From: an uncultured Clostridia bacterium
GTDB taxonomy: Bacteria; Bacillota; Clostridia; Oscillospirales; Ruminococcaceae
DNA: 64,000 bases
Assembly: GCA_945873955.1 (NCBI GenBank)
Contig: CAMCFA010000008.1
Coordinates: forward strand, 1-64,000
Direction of reading: 5' to 3'
Part shown: piece by piece, positions 19,627-28,234 of the stretch
Layout of the letters: each line of letters begins with the position of its first letter
Position numbering within the stretch: position 1 is the stretch's first letter
Notes under the pieces: generated by a model
Told to the model about the DNA's origin: nothing
What the model saw: only the letters and a program-made list of their open reading frames with translations
Databases searched by the model: none
Position numbers and translations under genes: made by a program

Positions 19627-20025
19627 ATGAACAATGAATTGAAGCCGTGCCCGTTTTGCGGAAATACGGACCTGCTGCTGCACCAGACAGAGTATGAAAA
19701 AACGTTATGGGTAATCATGTGTAGCGTCTGTCACTCGGAATTTACCGTAGAACGAGAGCGCCAATTAGTAAATGGCAGAACATACACCGGAAGGTTGTTA
19801 TCCAATCGTGATAACTTGATAAACGCTTGGAACAGGAGGGCTGATAATAAGCCAATCCGCCAATCCTGCAAGAGCTGCAAGCATTACACTCCGGATCCGG
19901 ACTACCGCGACGGTAACATGGGCAATTGCCAGTATCTCGAAAAAATCTGGGAGAAGCCATTTTACGTAAACCAAGCTAGGACAGAATGTGAACATTTCCA
20001 AGCTGCTGGAGGTGAAGCAGAATGA
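19627..20025 (+). CDS. Lar-family restriction-alleviation-like protein
   Basis: MNNELKPCPFCGNTDLLLHQTEYEKTLWVIMCSVCHSEF ... AWNRRA. Confidence 0.75.
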   Translation: MNNELKPCPFCGNTDLLLHQTEYEKTLWVIMCSVCHSEFTVERERQLVNGRTYTGRLLSNRDNLINAWNRRADNKPIRQSCKSCKHYTPDPDYRDGNMGNCQYLEKIWEKPFYVNQARTECEHFQAAGGEAE

Positions 20026-20267
20026 ATGACGAATCTCAGAGAATGCTGATGAAACTAGATTATAATAATCTGGTTCGCAATATTGATGAAACGCTTTCCG
20101 CAAGCCGTTCAAGAGTGGTCAAGGAAAACGCCTTCGGAATTGCGATTGGTATAAACTTATTGACCGAGTACTTAAAGCGTATTGCCGAAAGAGCGCTAGA
20201 GATCAACGATGAGGTATTGATAGAGTTGCTTAAAGATCTCCATGTTCTGAAAGAAAGCGAGGATTAA
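20022..20267 (+). CDS. hypothetical phage protein
   Basis: ORF, translational coupling with upstream gene. Confidence 0.55.
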   Translation: MNDESQRMLMKLDYNNLVRNIDETLSASRSRVVKENAFGIAIGINLLTEYLKRIAERALEINDEVLIELLKDLHVLKESED

Positions 20268-20272
20268 ATATT

Positions 20273-20635
20273 ATGACTGATAGAGGATTGGTACACGACA
20301 TCACAGCCTTGAGAAAACTCATTGCAGAAAACCCAGACCTTCCAATCGTGGTGTTAGCAAGTGATACAGCAAATACAGGTGATTTCGGCTGGATGTATTG
20401 TGAAAACGTAAGCTTTAAAATTGGAGAGGTGCTTGATTGCGATCTGCCTTTTGATAGCGAGTACGTCTTCACAGACCGTGATGAATTTGAGGAAGCTCTT
20501 GCCGACTACTTATGCGACGTGCCGGAAGCCGAGAATCTAATAGGTGCAGATTTCGATAAATTCGTAGATGACGAACTAGCCGAGTATGAGCCTTACTGGA
20601 AAAAAGTAATCGAAATCTGTGCAAGCAATGGTTAA
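20273..20635 (+). CDS. hypothetical phage protein
   Basis: ORF 120 aa. Confidence 0.6.
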   Translation: MTDRGLVHDITALRKLIAENPDLPIVVLASDTANTGDFGWMYCENVSFKIGEVLDCDLPFDSEYVFTDRDEFEEALADYLCDVPEAENLIGADFDKFVDDELAEYEPYWKKVIEICASNG

Positions 20636-20787
20636 GGAGGGATTTAGATTGGATAAGCTCACTTTTGCACAACTTGGAGCGATTGTGCTGATTACGATCA
20701 CACCGCTCCTGTCTGGCATTATGGAAGAACTAATTGGTCTGGCCGCTGCCGCTCGGCGCAGCCGAAAAAACAAGGAGGATAAATCAG

Positions 20788-21159
20788 ATGGTCAATGATG
20801 ATAGCTTTCGCATTATGGTGAATGCATTCGCAAAAGAAATACACCAGAACGCCATAGACCACGGCTGGTGGGAGGAAGGCGGTGCGTTTGAATACGAACG
20901 CAACTTCGGCGAGCTTATAGCACTCTGCCACTCGGAACTGTCAGAAGCGCTCGAAGAATACCGCAGCGGGCACGGCTTCACCGAAACCTACTACCGAGAT
21001 GACGGAAAGCCCGAGGGCATACCGTCTGAACTGGCTGACGTAATTATCCGCATTCTCGATATGTGCGGACACTACGGCATAGACATCGGCAGAATTCTTG
21101 TGGAAAAGAACCAATTCAACAAAACTCGGCAATACAGACATGGAGGTAAGAGAATATGA
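20788..21159 (+). CDS. MazG-like nucleotide pyrophosphohydrolase
   Basis: LIALCHSELSEALEEYRSG...ELADVIIRILDMCGHYGID. Confidence 0.8.
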   Translation: MVNDDSFRIMVNAFAKEIHQNAIDHGWWEEGGAFEYERNFGELIALCHSELSEALEEYRSGHGFTETYYRDDGKPEGIPSELADVIIRILDMCGHYGIDIGRILVEKNQFNKTRQYRHGGKRI

Positions 21160-21494
21160 TGAGCAGCAGGAATGCACTTACACAGCTTCTTGGAGAAGTC
21201 ATTGACGGGAATTATGATTTAGAGAGTGCTGTTAGGTACCTTGAAAGCAACGGCGTTATTGTTATGTCTTTCAAAATCGGCGATACCGTCTACTGGTATG
21301 ACAAGAAGCTGATGAATGAGCCTATGGCTGTCAGAGTGACAGATTATAGAAGCGACCACCACGGAAGAACCAAGTGGATTTGTAGCTTCTTAACAGAATT
21401 CGTCGTCAGCGATGTCGGCAAAACAATTTTCTTAACAAAAGAAGACGTGGAAAAGGCAGTTCTGGAAGGGCGAAACAATGAGCGAACTGAATGA
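21156..21494 (+). CDS. hypothetical phage protein
   Basis: ORF 112 aa. Confidence 0.55.
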   Translation: MMSSRNALTQLLGEVIDGNYDLESAVRYLESNGVIVMSFKIGDTVYWYDKKLMNEPMAVRVTDYRSDHHGRTKWICSFLTEFVVSDVGKTIFLTKEDVEKAVLEGRNNERTE

Positions 21495-22431
21495 AAAGGT
21501 TCAAAAAGCCCTGAAATACCTGCGAGGAATGGAAAGCACTGCTGGTGAAAAAGGTTATTATGTTTGTTATTCCGGCGGCAAAGACAGCGACACAATTAGG
21601 GTACTCTGCGAACTGGCGGGTGTAAAGCACGAGCTTCACCACAACCACACCACCGCCGACGCGCCCGAAACCGTTTACCACGTCCGCAGCATTCCAAACA
21701 TAATCATTCACTATCCAAAACTCACCATGTGGCAGCTTATCGTAAAGAAAGGCTTCCCGCCTACGCGTCTTACACGCTACTGCTGCGAATATCTGAAAGA
21801 GCACGGCGGCGAAGGTCGTTTCAAGGTCATGGGAGTGCGCAAAGCTGAAAGCCCTCGCCGCAATGAACGTTATGACCTTATTTCCGTCATCGGCGGTAAA
21901 GCCCAAGCGCTTCAAGTTATGGCAGACAATTTGGATTGTGCGTATCGGGTGACCAAGGAAGGTTTAGTAATGCACAAGGACGACGGAGCAGCAAGAATGT
22001 TTATCGAGCAGTGCTATCGCACAGAGAATGTTCATACTTCTCTTAATCCTATCGTTGACTGGACAGACGAAGAAGTCTGGAAGTTCCTTAAATACTACGG
22101 CGTTGACGTCAACCCTCTGTATGAGCAAGGAGCGTGCAGAGTAGGCTGCATAGGCTGTCCCCTGGCAGGCGGAAAACAAATGAAGCGCGAATTTGCGCGG
22201 TTTCCGAAATATCGACAGATTTATGTACAGACGTTTGATCGCATGATTGCGGCCAGCAAGGAAAACGGGAAATTCCGGCAAACCGGTACATGGCAAACAG
22301 GCGAAGACGTAATGCGGTGGTGGTGCGGCGATGATCCAAGACAAATCACACTCTACGACTACGAACTAATTGAGCTTTCGGCAGTCCGTGAAGAAGACCT
22401 TGCAGACATCTATAAGGAGGACACAGAATGA
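21478..22431 (+). CDS. PAPS reductase-like PP-loop protein (copy 1)
   Basis: YYVCYSGGKDSDTIRVLCELAG...CCEYLKEHGG...CRVGCIGCPLAGG. Confidence 0.88.
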   Translation: MSELNEKVQKALKYLRGMESTAGEKGYYVCYSGGKDSDTIRVLCELAGVKHELHHNHTTADAPETVYHVRSIPNIIIHYPKLTMWQLIVKKGFPPTRLTRYCCEYLKEHGGEGRFKVMGVRKAESPRRNERYDLISVIGGKAQALQVMADNLDCAYRVTKEGLVMHKDDGAARMFIEQCYRTENVHTSLNPIVDWTDEEVWKFLKYYGVDVNPLYEQGACRVGCIGCPLAGGKQMKREFARFPKYRQIYVQTFDRMIAASKENGKFRQTGTWQTGEDVMRWWCGDDPRQITLYDYELIELSAVREEDLADIYKEDTE

Positions 22432-22670
22432 GTAAAAACACAACAGGAACAGCAGAAGAAAAGGCAATTCACAAAGAAGCCACTAGGCTTAGAAAAATGA
22501 CTGATTCGCAGCTTATAGCAGCTTTTCGAGAAGCTAAAGAAAGCAGTGGACCAGAAAAGAACCCTATACAGGAGCTATTTGATGGACTTGAAGCGGGTAA
22601 ATGCTCAGGTATAGGTTCAGCCACTATTGGTAAGCTTCATCAGTATGCTGTTAAAAACGGGCTGCTGTGA
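22428..22670 (+). CDS. hypothetical phage protein
   Basis: ORF 80 aa, SD AAGGAGG. Confidence 0.6.
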   Translation: MSKNTTGTAEEKAIHKEATRLRKMTDSQLIAAFREAKESSGPEKNPIQELFDGLEAGKCSGIGSATIGKLHQYAVKNGLL

Positions 22671-22691
22671 TTGCAAAGGGGGATAAAGGGA

Positions 22692-23090
22692 ATGACGCTC
22701 AAAGAATTGAAATCCTTGACCGGGAAAAACGGCTTGCTTAACAGGCAAGACGAACAGATAGCGCGAATGGAAGCAATGCTTGTAAGGCGCGGTAACATAG
22801 ATACGAGCGGAATTCCCCGAAATCCAACTCCCAGGAACTCTACCGAAGAACTGATGATTGAGATCATTGCTGCCAAGGAAAAACGTGCTGAGCTGGCTAT
22901 GGAATGTGAACGTATCGAGCAATGGATAAACTCAATCGAAGACGACACAGTAAAGCTCATATTTCTGCGCCGGTTCGTTGATGGTATGCGATGGAATGAT
23001 ATAGCTGCTGAGCTTGGAGGCAACAATACCGAATATAGCGTTAAGAAAACCTGCTACCGATACATCAATAATTCGTCCCAAAATACATAA
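22692..23090 (+). CDS. DUF1492-like / ArpU-type late regulator
   Basis: MTLKELKSLTGKNGLLNRQDEQIARMEAM...LIFLRRFVDGMRWNDIAAELGG sigma-like C-terminus. Confidence 0.65.
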   Translation: MTLKELKSLTGKNGLLNRQDEQIARMEAMLVRRGNIDTSGIPRNPTPRNSTEELMIEIIAAKEKRAELAMECERIEQWINSIEDDTVKLIFLRRFVDGMRWNDIAAELGGNNTEYSVKKTCYRYINNSSQNT

Positions 23091-23095
23091 TAGCG

Positions 23096-23125
23096 AAACC
23101 GCCGATTTTAAAGTCGGCGGTTTTT
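23096..23125 (+). terminator. rho-independent terminator
   Basis: AAACCGCCGA-ttttaaag-TCGGCGGTTT followed by TTG; perfect 10-bp stem. Confidence 0.8.
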
Positions 23126-23167
23126 GAAAAAAATTATAAAAAAATACAGAAAATTTCCAAAAAGTGC

Positions 23168-23196
23168 TTGACAACCACATTAAAATGTGGTATAAT
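23168..23196 (+). promoter_or_regulatory. consensus promoter TTGACA-N17-TATAAT with palindromic spacer
   Basis: TTGACA ACCACATTAAAATGTGG TATAAT; spacer carries CCACATT-AA-AATGTGG. Confidence 0.85.
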
Positions 23197-23228
23197 ATAA
23201 TCAGAAAGAACGAAGGGAGGTGAAGCCA

Positions 23229-23264
23229 ATGGACAATAAAATTAAAGAGCTCATCGTTAAGTAA
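23229..23264 (+). CDS. 11-aa leader peptide MDNKIKELIVK
   Basis: Strong SD GGGAGGTG 7 nt upstream; stop codon followed by SD of the next gene. Confidence 0.4.
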   Translation: MDNKIKELIVK

Positions 23265-23270
23265 GGAGTG

Positions 23271-23480
23271 ATGATCGTGTTTCTGTATATCAAAGCGTAT
23301 CGGCTGCGTGCAAAAATTTCCGTGCCGAAAATGTCCGAAATGACCGGAATTCCAATCAGAACGATAGAGGCACTTGAAAAGCGCGGGGACTGTCTTGTTT
23401 CAAACGCCTTAAAGATTGCACAGGCGCTCGGTATAACCCTTAACGACCTGCTTGTGTCGCCGGCAGATGAAAAAACCTAA
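23271..23480 (+). CDS. small XRE regulator
   Basis: KAYRLRAKISVPKMSEMTGIPIRTIEALEKRGDCLVSNALKIAQALGITLNDLL. Confidence 0.75.
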   Translation: MIVFLYIKAYRLRAKISVPKMSEMTGIPIRTIEALEKRGDCLVSNALKIAQALGITLNDLLVSPADEKT

Positions 23481-23695
23481 AACTTGTCCCGAATGTCCCA
23501 CAAGTCACGGTACAATGTGATATACTATATGCGTGAAATCCTAATCAAGCACACCGTCTGCGGAGCTACCGCAGGCGGTGATTTTTATGGAAAGGAGGGC
23601 TTCGACCGCACTTTACTCCTTATATGCGGTCTGCCGAGGGCTTCTGCTGCCAACAGAATAAATCGGCAATAAAAAAATAAAAGGAGGATAATGCT

Positions 23696-25072
23696 GTGTA
23701 TGGTATTATCACAATAGTCGCTTATGCGGCCATCATGATCGGCGTAACGCTATTTTTGTCCAAGAGGGCAAAAACCGCCGAAAACTTTCATGTGGCAGAC
23801 CGCCACATCGGTACGCTCCAGGCAGGAATGAGTATTGCTGCAACATGGATATGGGCCCCCGCGCTGTTTACCAGCGCAGAAAAAGCATACACGAACGGTA
23901 TTCCCGGCTTGTTCTGGTTTCTCGTTCCGAACGTGCTTTGCTTGTTACTGTTTATTCCCTTTGCCAAGAGGATAAGAGAGAAAATGCCGCAGGGCATAAC
24001 ACTCTCAGACTTTATGGCGACAACCTACAAATCAAAGAAAGTCCGCGGAATATATATCGGGCAGCTTTCGCTGCTGGCTGTGCTTTCAACGGGCGTTCAG
24101 CTTCTCGCAGGCGGTAAGATACTGTCAACAATAACAGGTATTCCCTTCTGGTTGATGACGATTATCCTCGCTGCCATCGCTTTTTCCTATTCGCAGTTTT
24201 CCGGAATAAAAGCTTCAGTGCTTACCGACGCTATTCAGATTATCTTAATGCTCGTTTCCTGCGCTGTATTTGTGCCGTGGGCGCTTTGCAACGAAGGTGG
24301 AGTAGATAACCTTATAAATGGTTTAGGTGGGCGCAGCGGCGATTTCCGGCACCTTTTCGACGAAAATGGAATTAACGTCCTACTGTCCTTTGGAATACCT
24401 ACTGCGATAGGCCTTATCGCTGGACCATTTGGCGACCAATGTTTCTGGCAAAGAGCTTTTGCAACCCGCAAGGACAAGATTGGAAAGAGCTTTGCAATAG
24501 GAGCGGCGCTGTTCGCAATTATTCCCCTGTCGATGGGTATTTTGGGATTTGTTGCTGCCGGTTCGGAGTATCAGGCTGCCGACAGCGGTCTTGTAAATTT
24601 TGAGCTTATCACGAATATGTTCCCGGAATGGACCATGCTTCTGTTCTTGTTCATGGTGATATCTGGACTTCTCTCAACGGTTGACAGCAACCTTTGTGCA
24701 GCAGCTTCACTTACGTCAGACTTTGGCGGCAGCATGAAAATGGCAAAAGGCAGTATGATTGTGCTGCTCATTCTCGGCATTGGTATAGCCAACATTCCCG
24801 GCTTATCAGTAACTCACCTCTTTTTATTCTACTGCACACTCCGCGCGACCACGCTTCTTCCTACGGCTATGACGCTGCTCGGAAAGAAACTTACGGCGAA
24901 CGGAGTATTTTTCGGCGTTCTTTCTTCCTTCGTCGTAGGACTGCCTATTTTCGCCTATGGCAACATTGTAGGCGATTCCCTATTAAAGACTATTGGCAGC
25001 CTTGTGACCGTCTTGCTGAGCGGCATAGTGGCTCTTATCGTATCTCATAAGGAGGCGGTAAGAGAATGCTAG
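23696..25072 (+). CDS. sodium:solute symporter (SSS) family transporter
   Basis: 458 aa polytopic; TAENFHVADRHIGTLQAGMSIAATWIWAPALFTSAEKAY...GPFGDQCFWQRAFATRK...LLSTVDSNLCAAASL. Confidence 0.88.
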   Translation: MYGIITIVAYAAIMIGVTLFLSKRAKTAENFHVADRHIGTLQAGMSIAATWIWAPALFTSAEKAYTNGIPGLFWFLVPNVLCLLLFIPFAKRIREKMPQGITLSDFMATTYKSKKVRGIYIGQLSLLAVLSTGVQLLAGGKILSTITGIPFWLMTIILAAIAFSYSQFSGIKASVLTDAIQIILMLVSCAVFVPWALCNEGGVDNLINGLGGRSGDFRHLFDENGINVLLSFGIPTAIGLIAGPFGDQCFWQRAFATRKDKIGKSFAIGAALFAIIPLSMGILGFVAAGSEYQAADSGLVNFELITNMFPEWTMLLFLFMVISGLLSTVDSNLCAAASLTSDFGGSMKMAKGSMIVLLILGIGIANIPGLSVTHLFLFYCTLRATTLLPTAMTLLGKKLTANGVFFGVLSSFVVGLPIFAYGNIVGDSLLKTIGSLVTVLLSGIVALIVSHKEAVREC

Positions 25073-25845
25073 GACGAAAGCAGAACATTAAAAACGAGGA
25101 ATGGCTTGACGCCGTCGCTCATATCAGCGAAACTGTCACAAAGTCCGAAATTGACGCGCTTACCAAAAAGACCGTATCGGAAATCAAGAAAACCTGCAAA
25201 GGAAAGCGAGCGGCGTATGCGTGGAGCGCGGGAAAGGACAGCATTGTACTCGGTAAGCTCTGTGAGGCTGCTGGATATAAGCAGTCGCTCATAGGCGTTT
25301 GTAATCTTGAATATCCGGCATTTATGGAGTGGATCGAGCAAAACAAGCCGCAGGAGTGTGAGATAATCAACGTGGGCTTGGACCTGGACTGGCTGGCGAA
25401 GCATGAGAATATGCTTTTTCCGCAGGACAGCTCAATCGCCGGGCATTGGTTTTCTATTGTGCAGCACAAGGCACAACGGCAATATTTCCTTCGGAATGAC
25501 CTTGACATCATTATGCTTGGCCGGCGCCGTGCCGACGGGAACTATACCGGAAAAGGCGGCAATATCTACACCGACAGCAAAGGCGTGACAAGGTTCAGCC
25601 CGATAGCGGACTGGACCCATGAACAAGTCTTGGCTTTCATATATTACAACAAAATCCCGCTTCCTCCAATTTACGGTTGGAAGAACGGATATCTGTGCGG
25701 AACGCACCCGTGGCCGGCAAGGCAATGGACGGGAAGCACAGAAAACGGCTGGCGGGAGATCTATGACATTGACCCGTCAATAGTGACAGCTGCGGCCGAG
25801 AAACTTGAAAGCGCCAAGCGCTTCCTTGATGAAAAGGGGGTGTAA
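25066..25845 (+). CDS. PAPS reductase-like PP-loop protein (copy 2)
   Basis: AAYAWSAGKDSIVLGKLCEAAGY...MLGRRRADGN...SPIADWTHEQVLAFI. Confidence 0.85.
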   Translation: MLGRKQNIKNEEWLDAVAHISETVTKSEIDALTKKTVSEIKKTCKGKRAAYAWSAGKDSIVLGKLCEAAGYKQSLIGVCNLEYPAFMEWIEQNKPQECEIINVGLDLDWLAKHENMLFPQDSSIAGHWFSIVQHKAQRQYFLRNDLDIIMLGRRRADGNYTGKGGNIYTDSKGVTRFSPIADWTHEQVLAFIYYNKIPLPPIYGWKNGYLCGTHPWPARQWTGSTENGWREIYDIDPSIVTAAAEKLESAKRFLDEKGV

Positions 25846-25848
25846 AGC

Positions 25849-26460
25849 GTGAAAATCGAGAAAATCAAACTTGTTGACCTGAAGCCGGCTGAAAGGAACG
25901 TGCGAATGCACCCGCCGGAGCAGATCAATGAATACAAGAGATCACTGGAGAAATTCGGCCAAACAAAAGCGATAGTCGTTGACGAAAGCAACAACATACT
26001 TATCGGAAACGGCTTATTCCTTGCAATAACCGAATTGGGCTGGAAAGAAGCGGACTGCTGCCGCAAGACAGGGCTGTCGGAGAACGACAAGAAGAAGCTC
26101 ATGCTCGCAGACAACCGCATCTTTGACCTCGGCTCAGACGATTTATCCGTGTTCGATCAGCTCATTAGGGAGTTGGACGGAGATTTCGATATCCCCGGCT
26201 ACACGGACGACCTTCTGAATTCTCTTGTAATGGATGCGGCTGAAACAACCGAAATGTTGTCAGAATACGGAGTTGTGGACGGCGATGAAGCCGAAACGAT
26301 CCGCACGGCAACGGTTGATGACCGGCCCGCACCCTCTGCAGCTCCAACACCAACACCGGCGACAGAGCGGCAAACGGCCACAAATTCGGCTGCACCGGCA
26401 GAGAACGAAAACACTAATTTCGTAATCTGTCCTGAATGCGGGGCGAAGATATGGCTGTGA
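25849..26460 (+). CDS. ParB-like N-terminal domain protein with C-terminal CxxC
   Basis: KIKLVDLKPAERNVRMHPPEQINEYKRSLEKFGQTKAIVVDESNNILIGNGLFLA...CPECGAKIWL. Confidence 0.85.
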   Translation: MKIEKIKLVDLKPAERNVRMHPPEQINEYKRSLEKFGQTKAIVVDESNNILIGNGLFLAITELGWKEADCCRKTGLSENDKKKLMLADNRIFDLGSDDLSVFDQLIRELDGDFDIPGYTDDLLNSLVMDAAETTEMLSEYGVVDGDEAETIRTATVDDRPAPSAAPTPTPATERQTATNSAAPAENENTNFVICPECGAKIWL

Positions 26461-27608
26461 AAAGAGTCCAAGCCGATATTGATGTTGTAACCGCTGCGAA
26501 AAAACGCATAAAGAACGTCTTTTCAAATGGTCTGACGGTCTATATGTCTTTTTCCGGCGGCAAAGACAGCCTATGTCTGGCGCAGCTCGTTCTTTCCATG
26601 ATAGGAAGCGGCGAGATAAGTGCCAAACAGCTTATTGTCATCTTCATAGACGAAGAAGCCATATTTCCTTGCATTGAGGACACGGTTAAGACATGGCGCA
26701 AAAAGTTTCTCATGGCAGGGGCGCAATTCCGTTGGTATTGCCTTGAAGTTCGTCATTTCTCATGCTTCAATCAGCTCACCGCAGACGAAAGCTTCATCTG
26801 CTGGGACAGCACTAAGCAAAATGTATGGGTAAGGCAGCCGCCTCCATGGGCAATCAGATCGAGTTCGCTTCTTCGTCCCCGCGAAGACAACTATCAAGCA
26901 TTCTTGCCCCGCGTTACCAAAGACGGAATAATGTTGACAGGCGTACGCGCTTCGGAGTCAGTCCAGCGTTTACAATACATGGCGGCGTTATCAATGGGCG
27001 GTAAGGGGATAACCGGAAACAGAATGATTTATCCTATCTATGATTGGAAAACCTCTGATGTCTGGTTATTCCTCAAAGAGCAGCACGTCGACATACCGTC
27101 AATTTACTTGTATATGTGGCAGGCAGGAATAAGCAAGGGGCAGCTCAGAGTATCGCAATTCTTCTCCAGCGATACCGCAAGCTGTCTTGTGAAGATGAAT
27201 GAATATTATCCAGACCTTATGGACAGGGTCATTCGGCGCGAACCAAACGCCTATCTCGCAGCTCTCTACTGGGACAGCGAAATGTTTGGACGGAGTACCA
27301 GAACGCGAAAGACCCTCGAAAAAAAGGATAACATAGATTACAAAGCAGCTCTTTGGAATATGCTCGTTAAGGAGCCGGGCAAGTACTTCCACACAGACCA
27401 CCAGCTCCATGTTGCGGCTCAATACCGCAAGATGATGATTAAGGTGGATAATCTGGCGCGACCTCGTGATTATCGTAAGATGTATGAAGCACTCCAGGCA
27501 GGCGACCCTAAGTTGCGTACCCTGCGTGCAATATATCAAGACGTATTCTGTGCGTATGCAGACCATTGTAAGAAATCCCGCAATAAGGGAGGTGATAGCA
27601 ATGGCTGA
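26451..27608 (+). CDS. IbrA-like PAPS reductase/DUF3440-type PP-loop protein (copy 3)
   Basis: LTVYMSFSGGKDSLCLAQLVLSM...MLTGVRASESVQRLQ...YPIYDWKTSDVWLFLKE; followed by ParB-like partner. Confidence 0.8.
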   Translation: MAVKRVQADIDVVTAAKKRIKNVFSNGLTVYMSFSGGKDSLCLAQLVLSMIGSGEISAKQLIVIFIDEEAIFPCIEDTVKTWRKKFLMAGAQFRWYCLEVRHFSCFNQLTADESFICWDSTKQNVWVRQPPPWAIRSSSLLRPREDNYQAFLPRVTKDGIMLTGVRASESVQRLQYMAALSMGGKGITGNRMIYPIYDWKTSDVWLFLKEQHVDIPSIYLYMWQAGISKGQLRVSQFFSSDTASCLVKMNEYYPDLMDRVIRREPNAYLAALYWDSEMFGRSTRTRKTLEKKDNIDYKAALWNMLVKEPGKYFHTDHQLHVAAQYRKMMIKVDNLARPRDYRKMYEALQAGDPKLRTLRAIYQDVFCAYADHCKKSRNKGGDSNG

Positions 27609-28143
27609 TGTTGATGTATTTGCACCTCTTAGTACGCTGACATGGGTTGACAGAAATATACTGAAGCCGAACGATTACAACCCAAACAAGGTAAGTCGCG
27701 AGAATTTGAAGCTGCTCACTCAATCCATACTCACCAATGGCTGGACGCTACCTATTGTAGTCCGACCTGATTATACTATCATTGACGGCTTCCACAGATG
27801 GACAGTATCGGGCGAAGAACCTCTGCTTTCTATACTTGGTGGAAAGGTGCCGGTGGTGGTGGTAGAGCATAAGGACAAGGACGAAGATATATATGGAACA
27901 GTAACGCACAACAGGGCAAGAGGCACACACCTTCTCGAACCTATGAAGGCAATCGTCAAGCGGCTTCTCAACGACGGAAAGTCTGTTGATGAAATAGGAA
28001 AACAACTGGGCATGAAACCGGAAGAGGTCTTTAGATTATCCGATTTCTCGAAAGATGATTTTCTGCGCATGATGGCGAATAAGCCTACATACAGCAAGGC
28101 GAACCTGTCTTATTCTTTCGCGTGCGGGGTATGCACCGGTTGA
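27601..28143 (+). CDS. IbrB-like ParB-domain protein, C-terminus probably altered by a deletion
   Basis: LKPNDYNPNKVSRENLKLLTQSILTNGWTLPIVVRPDYTIIDGFHRW...RARGTHLLEPM; last ~13 aa NLSYSFACGVCTG look out of family. Confidence 0.75.
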   Translation: MADVDVFAPLSTLTWVDRNILKPNDYNPNKVSRENLKLLTQSILTNGWTLPIVVRPDYTIIDGFHRWTVSGEEPLLSILGGKVPVVVVEHKDKDEDIYGTVTHNRARGTHLLEPMKAIVKRLLNDGKSVDEIGKQLGMKPEEVFRLSDFSKDDFLRMMANKPTYSKANLSYSFACGVCTG

Positions 28144-28234
28144 TTATTGGCTTAATATACCGCTGCAAGAGTTGCAACAGTGGGTAAATGCACACAATGC
28201 ATTATTACGTGAAAAGTGATTCGGAGGGTCTGTA

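Noticed and set aside
23484-23672. 62-aa ORF before the SSS transporter
   Set aside because: Overlaps strong hairpins and lacks an SD; more likely leader RNA.
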